A stretch of 64,000 bases of DNA from Loripinus fragilis (lineage: Eukaryota; Mollusca; Bivalvia; Lucinida; Lucinidae), in the NCBI GenBank assembly GCA_964019695.1, contig OZ026527.1, positions 79,340,831 through 79,404,830 on the forward strand. Reading direction: 5' to 3'. A program made the translations under genes and the position numbers. This document shows positions 9,701 through 21,699 of the stretch, one piece after another. Numbering within the stretch: position 1 is the stretch's first letter; each line of letters opens with the position of its first letter. The notes beneath the pieces are model-generated. The model was not told the origin of the DNA. It saw only the letters and a program-made list of their open reading frames with translations, and made no database searches.

Positions 9701-10599
9701 CATCCTTCATGTCAATTGCCATCTTCCTTATAAATCTGCCTGTGTGTACTTTGATAGCCATGGGGGGAGGGGGTGTATTTAAAACCTACCCCAATCATAT
9801 ACTTGGTCTTCAAAAGAAATGACCTATTCATACTACTTGATTGAACAGAATGTTTACCTAACCATATAACGTTCTTTGATTTTATATACCCTCTTTGCTG
9901 TCTGTAAACAAAGTTTACAGTTAAATATTACAATTTTGGTTTCTGAGCTGAATATCTGAGCAATAATATGAGTTTACCTGTTGGATTTCTTTTACTCCGG
10001 TATTCAGTTTTATTATATACCTATAACTGATACGACTTTAGAACTGTCTGTTTTCTGGCCATCTGATACAGAAAGCCGGATCAACGAACTGAGGTTTTCT
10101 GAATCCATATTACTATCCTTTAAAACGAGGCTAACGTCGGTAACCTGCTTTTGCAGCGACGTTACGTAAAGTAAATTGCAAGCATGAAACCAGAGATGGA
10201 AAATATGTTGACATGACGTCAAGAAACGTAACGTTATGGTAAACGTTCCCGCAATTTTTCGGGATTCAAGACAAAAACAGGTTTTAAAATCAGAAAGAAT
10301 GTCAGAAAAAAGGCATATAATAAAAATATTATCATAATGTTATCCGATGGATGATCCGATGGTATGACCTCATCCACTCGACGTGATACAGTACATCAGA
10401 TCAAGTTACTATTATGATAATGTGTATTTATTTACTGTTGAGTCCTTATCTTTGCTTTATCTCCTTGTTATATCTTGATTTATATGTTTTAGGAGATGAT
10501 GCATTGATAAGTTAGGGGTCTTTCATGCAAGCCAAATATCTATATCTATCCACATCTGAGTTAAGGGTGAGGTTGGCGCCGTTAAACAGGTTTAAGCCC
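9701..10599. other. No gene seen
   Basis: A small perfect inverted repeat (CTGTAAAC-aaa-GTTTACAG) lies at about 9901-9919. Short open frames of 62 and 69 codons on opposite strands at 9981-10222 overlap each other and show no recognisable features. Confidence 0.4.
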
Positions 10600-10860
10600 T
10601 CCAGTAAAATACTTTACTGACCGTTCCAAGGCGGTTCTTCTTTTGTGGATCTTTTATGTTTTTGTTCTGTCTTGTGTTTGCTATGTCTTTGTGCGCGTCT
10701 GTTTATATGTGCTTTGTGGTCACCTGCTGGGGAAGGGCTGACCTCTTGACTCTCGTTTGTGGTGTCTACTGTGAGTTTTCACTTTCCCATTGGTATCCTG
10801 GGTCAGGTGTGGTACTTGATTGTATCGATTCCTGATCTTTGCACCCTTACTTACCTTTAT
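10600..10860 (-). repeat. Dispersed repeat family R3, minus orientation
   Basis: The reverse complement runs from 'gatcaggaatcgatacaatc' and 'cacacctgacccagg' through 'gaccacaaag' and 'ttggaacggtcagtaaagta'. It matches plus-strand copies at 25775-26010 and 27285-27520. Its first ~70 bp is also built into every complete array B unit. It is a dispersed element of about 240 bp with no frame or tRNA-like promoter that I can see. Confidence 0.7.
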
Positions 10861-11040
10861 TCAAACAGGGATGTCACAGAAAGGCACCATTCATATATCA
10901 ATGATGAAAAACTGGGTCAGTCATATACTTTTTGTTAGAAAAGGGAGGCTTATCGTATACCTGGCAGTGCTTAAAAGGGGCTAATCGGCATGCACATCCG
11001 TACTTTGCCGTATAGGTAGTTCTTGTATCACTGTTACCTT

Positions 11041-12290
11041 ATGCTAGGCCCTCCCTGACAAATGTGCTCTGCTCTGTCTTCATTGTAAGTGTTGTACATG
11101 TATCACTGTTAGCCCATGTTACATCCTTCATGACAGATGTCCCCTGCTCTGTCTTCATTGTAAGTGTTGTACATGTAACACTGTTAGCCCATGTTACACC
11201 CTTCATGGCAAATGTCATCTGCTCTGTCATCATTGTAAGTGCTGATCTTGTACCACTGTTAGCCCATGTTACACCATTCAGGACAAATGTCCTCTGCTCT
11301 GTCATCATTGTAAGTGCTGTACATGTATCACTGTTAGCCCATGTTACACCCTTCATGACAAATGTCATCTGCTCTGTCATCATTGTAAGTGCTGTACATG
11401 TATCACTGTTAGCCCATGTTACACCCTTCATAACAAATGTCCTCTGCTCTGTCAACATAGTAAGTGCTGTACATGTTACACTGTTAGCCCATGTTACACC
11501 CTTCATAACAAATGTCCTCTGCTCTGTCAACATAGTAAGTGCTGTACATGTACCACTGTTAGCCCATGTTACACCCTTCATAACAAATGTCCTCTGCTCT
11601 GTCAACATAGTTAGTGCTGTACATGTTACACTGTTAGCCCATGTTACACCCTTCATGGCAAATGTCATCTGCTCTGTCATCATTGTAAGTGCTGTACATG
11701 TAACACTCTTAATCCATGTTAGATGTTCACTGCTCTGTCAATATAGTAAGTGCTGTACATGTATCACTGTTAGCCCATGTTACACCCTTCATGACAAATG
11801 TCCCCTGCTCTATCTTCATTGTGAGTGCTGTACATGTTACACTGTTAACCCATGTTACACCCTTCATGACAGATGTCCCCTGCTCTGTTATCATTGTAAG
11901 TGCTGTACATGTAACACTGTTAATCCATGTTACACCCATCATGACAGATGTCCCCTGCTCTGTCATCATTGTAAGTGCTGTACATGTAACACTGTTAATC
12001 CATGTTACACCCTTCATAACAAATGTCCTCTGCTCTGTCAACATATTAAGTGCTGTACATGTTACACTGTTAGCCCATGTTACACCCTTCATGGCAAATG
12101 TCATCTGCTCTGTCATCATTGTGAGTGCTGTACATGTAACACTATTAATCCATGTTACACCCTTCATGACAGATGTCCCCTGCTCTGTCATCATTGTAAG
12201 TGCTGTACATGTAACACTGTTAATCCATGTTACACCCATCATGACAGATGTCCCCTGCTCTGTCATCATTGTAAGTGCTGTACATGTAAC
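11041..12290. repeat. 75-bp satellite array, about 16 copies
   Basis: The monomer runs from ATGACAAATGTCATCTGCTC, through TCATTGTAAGTGCTGTAC, to CACTGTTAGCCCATGTTAC. The period is 75 bp with occasional length changes. Because 75 is a multiple of three and the monomer lacks stops in several frames, it produces overlapping open frames of 414 and 207 codons on the plus strand and 214 and 180 codons on the minus strand, all periodic at 25 residues. These are by-products of the repeat. Sub-variants differ at 'tcatcattg', 'tcaacatag' and 'tcttcattg'. The array abuts array A with no spacer. Confidence 0.95.
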
Positions 12291-14643
12291 ATCCTTGTGT
12301 CAATCTAATTCAAGGAAACAACTGTCTGGTTTGGGGTAAAAACCCTGTTTCGTACACATTTCTCCGGTTGTTGAGCAATTATGAATGGATTTTCATGCCC
12401 CAGTGGAAAACTGAAAAATGACCACTTCTGCACCAAATCAATTCATCAAGTTTCTCATTTGCATAGGAATTGGGTCAAAGAGACCTAATACATGATAATA
12501 TTTTCTAGCTGCCTTTTTTATTATTATTTTTTTTAAATGTTTTCCTTAAGAAGGACAAGGTAAATGACCACCGAGACCCCAATGCGGGGGCTTGGGGTCT
12601 TTGCACTTTCCATCTTTTTTTCCAGACTCATTGAATTAGAGTGAGCAGCATTTTTTTTTATATTCAATGAAGTTTAAATAAGGAGTATTTTATAATTATA
12701 AAAGTATCTTGCTCTACTTACTTGAACTAAGATTGCAGGAATGACAGGTAAAGCAGAGTCACTGTTTGCTTTATTAAATATTTGTGACTTATATTTTTAA
12801 GGGATCCAAGTTTTTCTTATAATTTTTCAAAAATAAATTTTACCTGTCTGTCTCATGCATATTTTTTCCTGATATTTCAATTCAAAATGATTTTCAATTT
12901 TCTTTTAAATTATAGGTATATTCATTTCTTAAATTGCATATTTGTTTCCAAGATAAGTTAAAGGTTGTTTATAAGTAATTAAAAAGATTTTGCTATTACA
13001 TCTCAAAAAGCCATTTTTTAAGTATTGCTGTGTATTTACCTTGTTCTTGATTATCAGCAACATGAGTATTTGATGAATTTATATTTATCATTCACATACT
13101 GAATTTAGATTGCAGAATTCGCAGATAAATCAATTCATGAAACACAACTTGAGGGATGTGCTGTCAAAATTTTGTAACAATCCTTATTTTATTGATGGGT
13201 TGTTCTTGATAAATGCAGATATTTCAGTGATATCATAAATGCAACATGCACATTTATTAGAGTAAGGCCTTAGAGATAATCTTTGAAGAACTTTTGAATC
13301 TGTGGGCAAGCTTAAAGTAAGATATATTAGCTCTTTTCAGTAGTTTCCAATCAACAAGATACCTGCCATTCTGCATATCCTTCTACCAGGATGTTAAGGA
13401 TATTTGTTGTTGTCAGGCTCAATTTCCATTTGATATGCACTATATTGTAGTTTCTATGTACTGTTTTTTGGTTATCTAGATGCTATGTTACAATCTTACC
13501 ATTTGTCAAGATAAATAAAGATATCAGGCCCATTTATGTTTAATTCTTCTATGAAAATAGTTGCTACATTAACTGGAACACTTTTGGTTGAAAGGTTTTG
13601 AGTACATTGAAAACTTCATCAAACTTTTCATTAATTTCTTGTCTTTGTGTTAAGAGAAATCCATCAAGATATCATTTTCGCAGGAATTCTTGATTCTGAA
13701 TATAAAACGGCTTCACTTGTTAAATTCTTCGTCTGATAGTGGTTTCCACAGATTATCTTTTCATTGTTCTTATTCAGATTCAACCTCCCACAAAAATACA
13801 GGAATTCTTTATTCTGAATATAAAATGGCTTCACTTGTTAAACTCTTCATCTGATAGTGATTTCCATAGATTATCTTTTCATTGTTCTTATTCAGATTCA
13901 ACCTCCCACAAAAATACAGGAATTCTTTATTCTGAATATAAAATGGCTTCACTTGTTAAACTCTTCATCTGATAGTGATTTCCAAAGATTATCTTTTCAT
14001 TGTTCTGTTTCAGATTCAATCTCCCACAAAAATACAGGAATTCTTTATTCTGAATATTAAATGGCTTCACTTATTATCTTTTCATTGTTTTATTTCAGAT
14101 TCAATCTCTCACAAATTTAGGAATTCTTGAACCTGAGTATATAATGGCTTCACTAGTTAAACTCTTCATCTGATCTTAATTATCAAAGATAATATTTGTA
14201 CTGTTTTATTTCAGATTCAATCACCCCTAAAATACAATGACTTATTTCTCAACTTATTCCTTGCCATATTATGTTTAAAATGCTAACTCTTGACCCACTC
14301 TCTACTGTAGACATAACAAACTGGTTGCAGTTTCTCTGGTGAACCAACGGAAGTTAGTTCTTTATGTCCTGGAAAGATAAGCTTCTGGATTTCATACTGT
14401 GGCATTTAGTAAATGTGTGCAGTCATTTTGTGATATCACTTTACCCTTTTGTACTCAGAAGGTCACAATATGATAGAATTTGATCCATTCTGAGTGCATA
14501 AGTGGATTAGATCCAGATTCCACCTGGATAGCTTAGTTGCACTAGAGTACCTATTGATTGTTATTGGCACCAAGCCATGTTAATTAATTTTTCTGTTAAG
14601 CTTTTATTGATCGTTTGAGACGAGAACCTGTGAGTTCTTCCTG
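12290..14643 (+). repeat. Macrosatellite array A, unit 1 (2354 bp)
   Basis: First complete unit, starting at CATCCTTGTGTCAATC immediately after the 75-bp satellite. It is non-coding and A+T-rich. It contains a perfect hairpin (AGACCCCAA / TTGGGGTCT, 12574-12600) in its first 320 bp, and 118-bp sub-repeats in its last third. Diagnostic variants: 'gagcagcat' instead of 'gagctgcat', shared with the sixth unit at the other edge, and 'ccaaagatt' in the fourth sub-repeat. Otherwise it is nearly identical to the internal units. Confidence 0.97.
13681..14200 (+). repeat. 118-bp sub-repeats inside array A unit 1
   Basis: CAGGAATTCTT starts recur at 13681, 13799, 13917 and 14035 (exactly 118 bp apart), followed by a shortened copy 83 bp on. 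Each contains 'ctgaatataaaatggcttc', 'cttcatctgatagtg', and a pyrimidine tract ending in CAG before 'attcaa(c/t)ctcccac', which resembles a 3' splice site. The same block recurs in each unit at +2351 to +2354 bp. Short frames of 67-106 codons in these blocks are set by the 118-bp register and are not considered genes. Confidence 0.95.
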
Positions 14644-16994
14644 CATCCTTGTGTCAATCTAATTCAAGGAAACAACTGTCTGGTTTGGGGTAAAAACCCT
14701 GTTTCGTACACATTTCTCCGGTTGTTGAGCAATTATGAATGGATTTTCATGCCCCAGTGGAAAAATGAAAAATGACCACTTCTGCACCAAATCAATTCAT
14801 CAAGTTTCTCATTTGCATAGGAATTGGGTCAAAGAGACCTAATACATGATAATATTTTCTAGCTGCCTTTTTTATTATTATTTTTTTTAAATGTTTTCCT
14901 TAAGAAGGACAAGGTAAATGACCACCGAGACCCCAATGTGGGGGCTTGGGGTCTTTGCACTTTCCATCTTTTTTTCCAGACTCATTGAATTAGAGTGAGC
15001 TGCATTTTTTTATATTCAATGAAGTTTAAATAAGGAGTATTTTATAATTATAAAAGTATCTTGCTCTACTTACTTGAACTAAGATTGCAGGAATGACAGG
15101 TAAAGCAGAGTCACTGTTTGCTTTATTAAATATTTGTGACTTATATTTTTAAGGGATCCAAGTTTTTCTTATAATTTTTCAAAAATAAATTTTACCTGTC
15201 TGTCTCATGCATATTTTTTCCTGATATTTCAATTCAAAATGATTTTCAATTTTCTTTTAAATTATAGGTATATTCATTTCTTAAATTGCATATTTGTTTC
15301 CAAGATAAGTTAAAGGTTGTTTATAAGTAATTAAAAAGATTTTGCTATTACATCTCAAAAAGCCATTTTTTAAGTATTGCTGTGTATTTACCTTGTTCTT
15401 GATTATCAGCAACATGAGTATTTGATGAATTTATATTTATCATTCACATACTGAATTTAGATTGCAGAATTCGCAGATAAATCAATTCATAAAACACAAC
15501 TTGAGGGATGTGCTGTCAAAATTTTGTAACAATCCTTATTTTATTGATGGGTTGTTCTTGATAAATGCAGATATTTCAGTGATATCATAAATGCAACATG
15601 CACATTTATTAGAGTAAGGCCTTAGAGATAATCTTTGAAGAACTTTTGAATCTGTGGGCAAGCTTAAAGTAAGATATATTAGCTCTTTTCAGTAGTTTCC
15701 AATCAACAAGATACCTGCCATTCTGCATATCCTTCTACCAGGATGTTAAGGATATTTGTTGTTGTCAGGCTCAATTTCCATTTGATATGCACTATATTGT
15801 AGTTTCTATGTACTGTTTTTGGTTATCTAGATGCTATGTTACAATCTTACCATTTGTCAAGATAAATAAAGATATCAGGCCCATTTATGTTTAATTCTTC
15901 TATGAAAATAGTTGCTACATTAACTGGAACACTTTTGGTTGAAAGGTTTTGAGTACATTGAAAACTTCATCAAACTTTTCATTAATTTCTTGTCTTTGTG
16001 TTAAGAGAAATCCATCAAGATATCATTTTCGCAGGAATTCTTGATTCTGAATATAAAACGGCTTCACTTGTTAAATTCTTCGTCTGATAGTGGTTTCCAC
16101 AGATTATCTTTTCATTGTTCTTATTCAGATTCAACCTCCCACAAAAATACAGGAATTCTTTATTCTGAATATAAAATGGCTTCACTTGTTAAACTCTTCA
16201 TCTGATAGTGATTTCCATAGATTATCTTTTCATTGTTCTTATTCAGATTCAACCTCCCACAAAAATACAGGAATTCTTTATTCTGAATATAAAATGGCTT
16301 CACTTGTTAATCTCTTCATCTGATAGTGATTTCCAAAGATTATCTTTTCATTGTTCTGTTTCAGATTCAATCTCCCACAAAAATACAGGAATTCTTTATT
16401 CTGAATATTAAATGGCTTCACTTATTATCTTTTCATTGTTTTATTTCAGATTCAATCTCTCACAAATTTAGGAATTCTTGAACCTGAATATAAAATGGCT
16501 TCACTAGTTAAACTCTTCATCTGATCTTAATTATCAAAGATAATATTTGTACTGTTTTATTTCAGATTCAATCACCCCTAAAATACAATGACTTATTTCT
16601 CAACTTATTCCTTGCCATATTATGTTTAAAATGCTAACTCTTGACCCACTCTCTACTGTAGACATAACAAACTGGTTGCAGTTTCTCTGGTGAACCAACG
16701 GAAGTTAGTTCTTTATGTCCTGGAAAGATAAGCTTCTGGATTTCATACTGTGGCATTTAGTAAATGTGTGCAGTCATTTTGTGATATCACTTTACCCTTT
16801 TGTACTCAGAAGGTCACAATATGATAGAATTTGATCCATTCTGAGTGCATTAGTGGATTAGATCCAGATTCCACCTGGATAGCTTAGTTGCACTAGAGTA
16901 CCTATTGATTGTTATTGGCACCAAGCCATGTTAATTAATTTTTCTGTTAAGCTTTTATAGATTGTTTGAGACGAGAACCTGTGAGTTCTTCCTG
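14644..16994 (+). repeat. Macrosatellite array A, unit 2 (2351 bp)
   Basis: Complete unit. Variants: 'aatgtgggggc' in the hairpin loop, 'gtggaaaaatg' (shared with units 5 and 6), 'ccaaagatt' (shared with unit 1), 'gttaatctcttc' in a sub-repeat, and 'gattgtttgag' near its end. Confidence 0.97.
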
Positions 16995-19347
16995 CATCCT
17001 TGTGTCAATCTAATTCAAGGAAACAACTGTCTGGTTTGGGGTAAAAACCCTGTTTCGTACACATTTCTCCGGTTGTTGAGCAATTATGAATGGATTTTCA
17101 TGCCCCAGTGGAAAACTGAAAAATGACCACTTCTGCACCAAATCAATTCATCAAGTTTCTCATTTGCATAGGAATTGGGTCAAAGAGACCTAATACATGA
17201 TAATATTTTCTAGCTGCCTTTTTTATTATTATTTTTTTTAAATGTTTTCCTTAAGAAGGACAAGGTAAATGACCACCGAGACCCCAATGCGGGGGCTTGG
17301 GGTCTTTGCACTTTCCATCTTTTTTTCCAGACTCATTGAATTAGAGTGAGCTGCATTTTTTTTATATTCAATGAAGTTTAAATAAGGAGTATTTTATAAT
17401 TATAAAAGTATCTTGCTCTACTTACTTGAACTAAGATTGCAGGAATGACAGGTAAAGCAGAGTCACTGTTTGCTTTATTAAATATTTGTGACTTATATTT
17501 TTAAGGGATCCAAGTTTTTCTTATAATTTTTCAAAAATAAATTTTACCTGTCTGTCTCATGCATATTTTTTCCTGATATTTCAATTCAAAATGATTTTCA
17601 ATTTTCTTTTAAATTATAGGTATATTCATTTCTTAAATTGCATATTTGTTTCCAAGATAAGTTAAAGGTTGTTTATAAGTAATTAAAAAGATTTTGCTAT
17701 TACATCTCAAAAAGCCATTTTTTAAGTATTGCTGTGTATTTACCTTGTTCTTGATTATCAGCAACATGAGTATTTGATGAATTAATATTTATCATTCACA
17801 TACTGAATTTAGATTGCAGAATTCGCAGATAAATCAATTCATAAAACACAACTTGAGGGATGTGCTGTCAAAATTTTGTAACAATCCTTATTTTATTGAT
17901 GGGTTGTTCTTGATAAATGCAGATATTTCAGTGATATCATAAATGCAACATGCACATTTATTAGAGTAAGGCCTTAGAGATAATCTTTGAAGAACTTTTG
18001 AATCTGTGGGCAAGCTTAAAGTAAGATATATTAGCTCTTTTCAGTAGTTTCCAATCAACAAGATACCTGCCATTCTGCATATCCTTCTACCAGGATGTTA
18101 AGGATATTTGTTGTTGTCAGGCTCAATTTCCATTTGATTTGCACTATATTGTAGTTTCTATGTACTGTTTTTTGGTTATCTAGATGCTATGTTACAATCT
18201 TACCATTTGTCAATATAAATAAAGATATCAGGCCCATTTATGTTTAATTCTTCTATGAAAATAGTTGCTACATTAACTGGAACACTTTTGGTTGAAAGGT
18301 TTTGAGTACATTGAAAACTTCATCAAACTTTTCATTAATTTCTTGTCTTTGTGTTAAGAGATATCCAACAAGATATCATTTTCGCAGGAATTCTCGATTC
18401 TGAATATAAAACGGCTTCACTTGTTAAATTCTTCGTCTGATAGTGGTTTCCACAGATTATCTTTTCATTGTTCTTATTCAGATTCAACCTCCCACAAAAA
18501 TACAGGAATTCTTTATTCTGAATATTAAATGGCTTCACTTGTTAAACTCTTCATCTGATAGTGATTTCCATAGATTATCTTTTCATTGTTCTTATTCAGA
18601 TTCAACCTCCCACAAAAATACAGGAATTCTTTATTCTGAATATAAAATGGCTTCACTTGTTAAACTCTTCATCTGATAGTGATTTCCACCGATTATCTTT
18701 TCATTGTTCTGTTTCAGATTCAATCTCCCACAAAAATACAGGAATTCTTTATTCTGAATATTAAATGGCTTCACTTATTATCTTTTCATTGTTTTATTTC
18801 AGATTCAATCTCTCACAAATTTAGGAATTCTTGAACCTGAATATAAAATGGCTTCACTAGTTAAACTCTTCATCTGATCTTAATTATCAAAGATAATATT
18901 TGTACTGTTTTATTTCAGATTCAATCACCCCTAAAATACAATGACTTATTTCTCAACTTATTCCTTGCCATATTATGTTTAAAATGCTAACTCTTGACCC
19001 ACTCTCTACTGTAGACATAACAAACTGGTTGCAGTTTCTCTGGTGAACCAACGGAAGTTAGTTCTTTATGTCCTGGAAAGATAAGCTTCTGGATTTCATA
19101 CTGTGGCATTTAGTAAATGTGTGCAGTCATTTTGTGATATCACTTTACCCTTTTGTACTCAGAAGGTCACAATATGATAGAATTTGATCCATTCTGAGTG
19201 CATAAGTGGATTAGATCCAGATTCCACCTGGATAGCTTAGTTGCACTAGAGTACCTATTGATTGTTATTGGCACCAAGCCATGTTAATTATTTTTTCTGT
19301 TAAGCTTTTATTGATCGTTTGAGACGAGAACCTGTGAGTTCTTCCTG
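16995..19347 (+). repeat. Macrosatellite array A, unit 3 (2353 bp)
   Basis: Complete unit. It carries 'gaattaatatttatc' and 'ccaccgatt', both shared only with unit 5, and 'gtggaaaactg', shared with units 1 and 4. Private changes include 'agagatatccaacaag' and 'ggaattctcgattc'. Confidence 0.97.
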
Positions 19348-21699
19348 CATCCTTGTGTCAATCTAATTCAAGGAAACAACTGTCTGGTTTGGGGTAAAAA
19401 CCCTGTTTCGTACACATTTCTCCGGTTGTTGAGCAATTATGAATGGATTTTCATGCCCCAGTGGAAAACTGAAAAATGACCACTTCTGCACCAAATCAAT
19501 TCATCAAGTTTCTCATTTGCATAGGAATTGGGTCAAAGAGACCTAATACATGATAATATTTTCTAGCTGCCTTTTTTATTATTATTTTTTTTAAATGTTT
19601 TCCTTAAGAAGGACAAGGTAAATGACCACCGAGACCCCAATGCGGGGGCTTGGGGTCTTTGCACTTTCCATCTTTTTTTCCAGACTCATTGAATTAGAGT
19701 GAGCTGCATTTTTTTATATTCAATGAAGTTTAAATAAGGAGTATTTTATAATTATAAAAGTATCTTGCTCTACTTACTTGAACTAAGATTGCAGGAATGA
19801 CAGGTAAAGCAGAGTCACTGTTTGCTTTATTAAATATTTGTGACTTATATTTCTAAGGGATCCAAGTTTTTCTTATAATTTTTCAAAAATAAATTTTACC
19901 TGTCTGTCTCATGCATATTTTTTCCTGATATTTCAATTCAAAATGATTTTCAATTTTCTTTTAAATTATAGGTATATTCATTTCTTAAATTGCATATTTG
20001 TTTCCAAGATAAGTTAAAGGTTGTTTATAAGTAATTAAAAAGATTTTGCTATTACATCTCAAAAAGCCATTTTTTAAGTATTGCTGTGTATTTACCTTGT
20101 TCTTGATTATCAGCAACATGAGTATTTGATGAATTTATATTTATCATTCACATACTGAATTTAGATTGCAGAATTCGCAGATAAATCAATTCATAAAACA
20201 CAACTTGAGGGATGTGCTGTCAAAATTTTGTAACAATCCTTATTTTATTGATGGGTTGTTCTTGATAAATGCAGATATTTCAGTGATATCATAAATGCAA
20301 CATGCACATTTATTAGAGTAAGGCCTTAGAGATAATCTTTGAAGAACTTTTGAATCTGTGGGCAAGCTTAAAGTAAGATATATTAGCTCTTTTCAGTAGT
20401 TTCCAATCAACAAGATACCTGCCATTCTGCATATCCTTCTACCAGGATGTTAAGGATATTTGTTGTTGTCAGGCTCAATTTCCATTTGATATGCACTATA
20501 TTGTAGTTTCTATGTACTGTTTTTTGGTTATCTAGATGCTATGTTACAATCTTACCATTTGTCAAGATAAATAAAGATATCAGGCCCATTTATGTTTAAT
20601 TCTTCTATGAAAATAGTTGCTACATTAACTGGAACACTTTTGGTTGAAAGGTTTTGAGTACATTGAAAACTTCATCAAACTTTTCATTAATTTCTTGTCT
20701 TTGTGTTAAGAGAAATCCATCAAGATATCATTTTCGCAGGAATTCTTGATTCTGAATATAAAACGGCTTCACTTGTTAAATTCTTCGTCTGATAGTGGTT
20801 TCCACAGATTATCTTTTCATTGTTCTTATTCAGATTCAACCTCCCACAAAAATACAGGAATTCTTTATTCTGAATATAAAATGGCTTCACTTGTTAAACT
20901 CTTCATCTGATAGTGATTTCCATAGATTATCTTTTCATTGTTCTTATTCAGATTCAACCTCCCACAAAAATACAGGAATTCTTTATTCTGAATATAAAAT
21001 GGCTTCACTTGTTAAACTCTTCATCTGATAGTGATTTCCACAGATTATCTTTTCATTGTTCTGTTTCAGATTCAATCTCCCACAAAAATACAGGAATTCT
21101 TTATTCTGAATATTAAATGGCTTCACTTATTATCTTTTCATTGTTTTATCTCAGATTCAATCTCTCACAAATTTAGGAATTCTTGAACCTGAATATAAAA
21201 TGGCTTCACTAGTTAAACTCTTCATCTGATCTTAATTATCAAAGATAATATTTGTACTGTTTTATTTCAGATTCAATCACCCCTAAAATACAATGACTTA
21301 TTTCTCAACTTATTCCTTGCCATATTATGTTTAAAATGCTAACTCTTGACCCACTCTCTACTGTAGACATAACAAACTGGTTGCAGTTTCTCTGGTGAAC
21401 CAACGGAAGTTAGTTCTTTATGTCCTGGAAAGATAAGCTTCTGGATTTCATACTGTGGCATTTAGTAAATGTGTGCAGTCATTTTGTGATATCACTTTAC
21501 CCTTTTGTACTCAGAAGGTCACAATATGATAGAATTTGATCCATTCTGAGTGCATAAGTGGATTAGATCCAGATTCCACCTGGATAGCTTAGTTGCACTA
21601 GAGTACCTATTGATTGTTATTGGCACCAAGCCATGTTAATTAATTTTTCTGTTAAGCTTTTATAGATCGTTTGAGACGAGAACCTGTGAGTTCTTCCTG
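19348..21699 (+). repeat. Macrosatellite array A, unit 4 (2352 bp)
   Basis: Complete unit. It has 'gaatttatatttatc', 'ccacagatt' and 'gtggaaaactg', with private changes 'tatttctaaggg' and 'gttttatctcag'. Confidence 0.97.

Noticed and set aside
11064..12308. 414-codon plus-strand open frame (with 207-, 214- and 180-codon overlapping frames)
   Set aside because: All are translations of the 75-bp satellite in different frames and strands. There is no conserved frame, and the periodicity is that of the DNA repeat.
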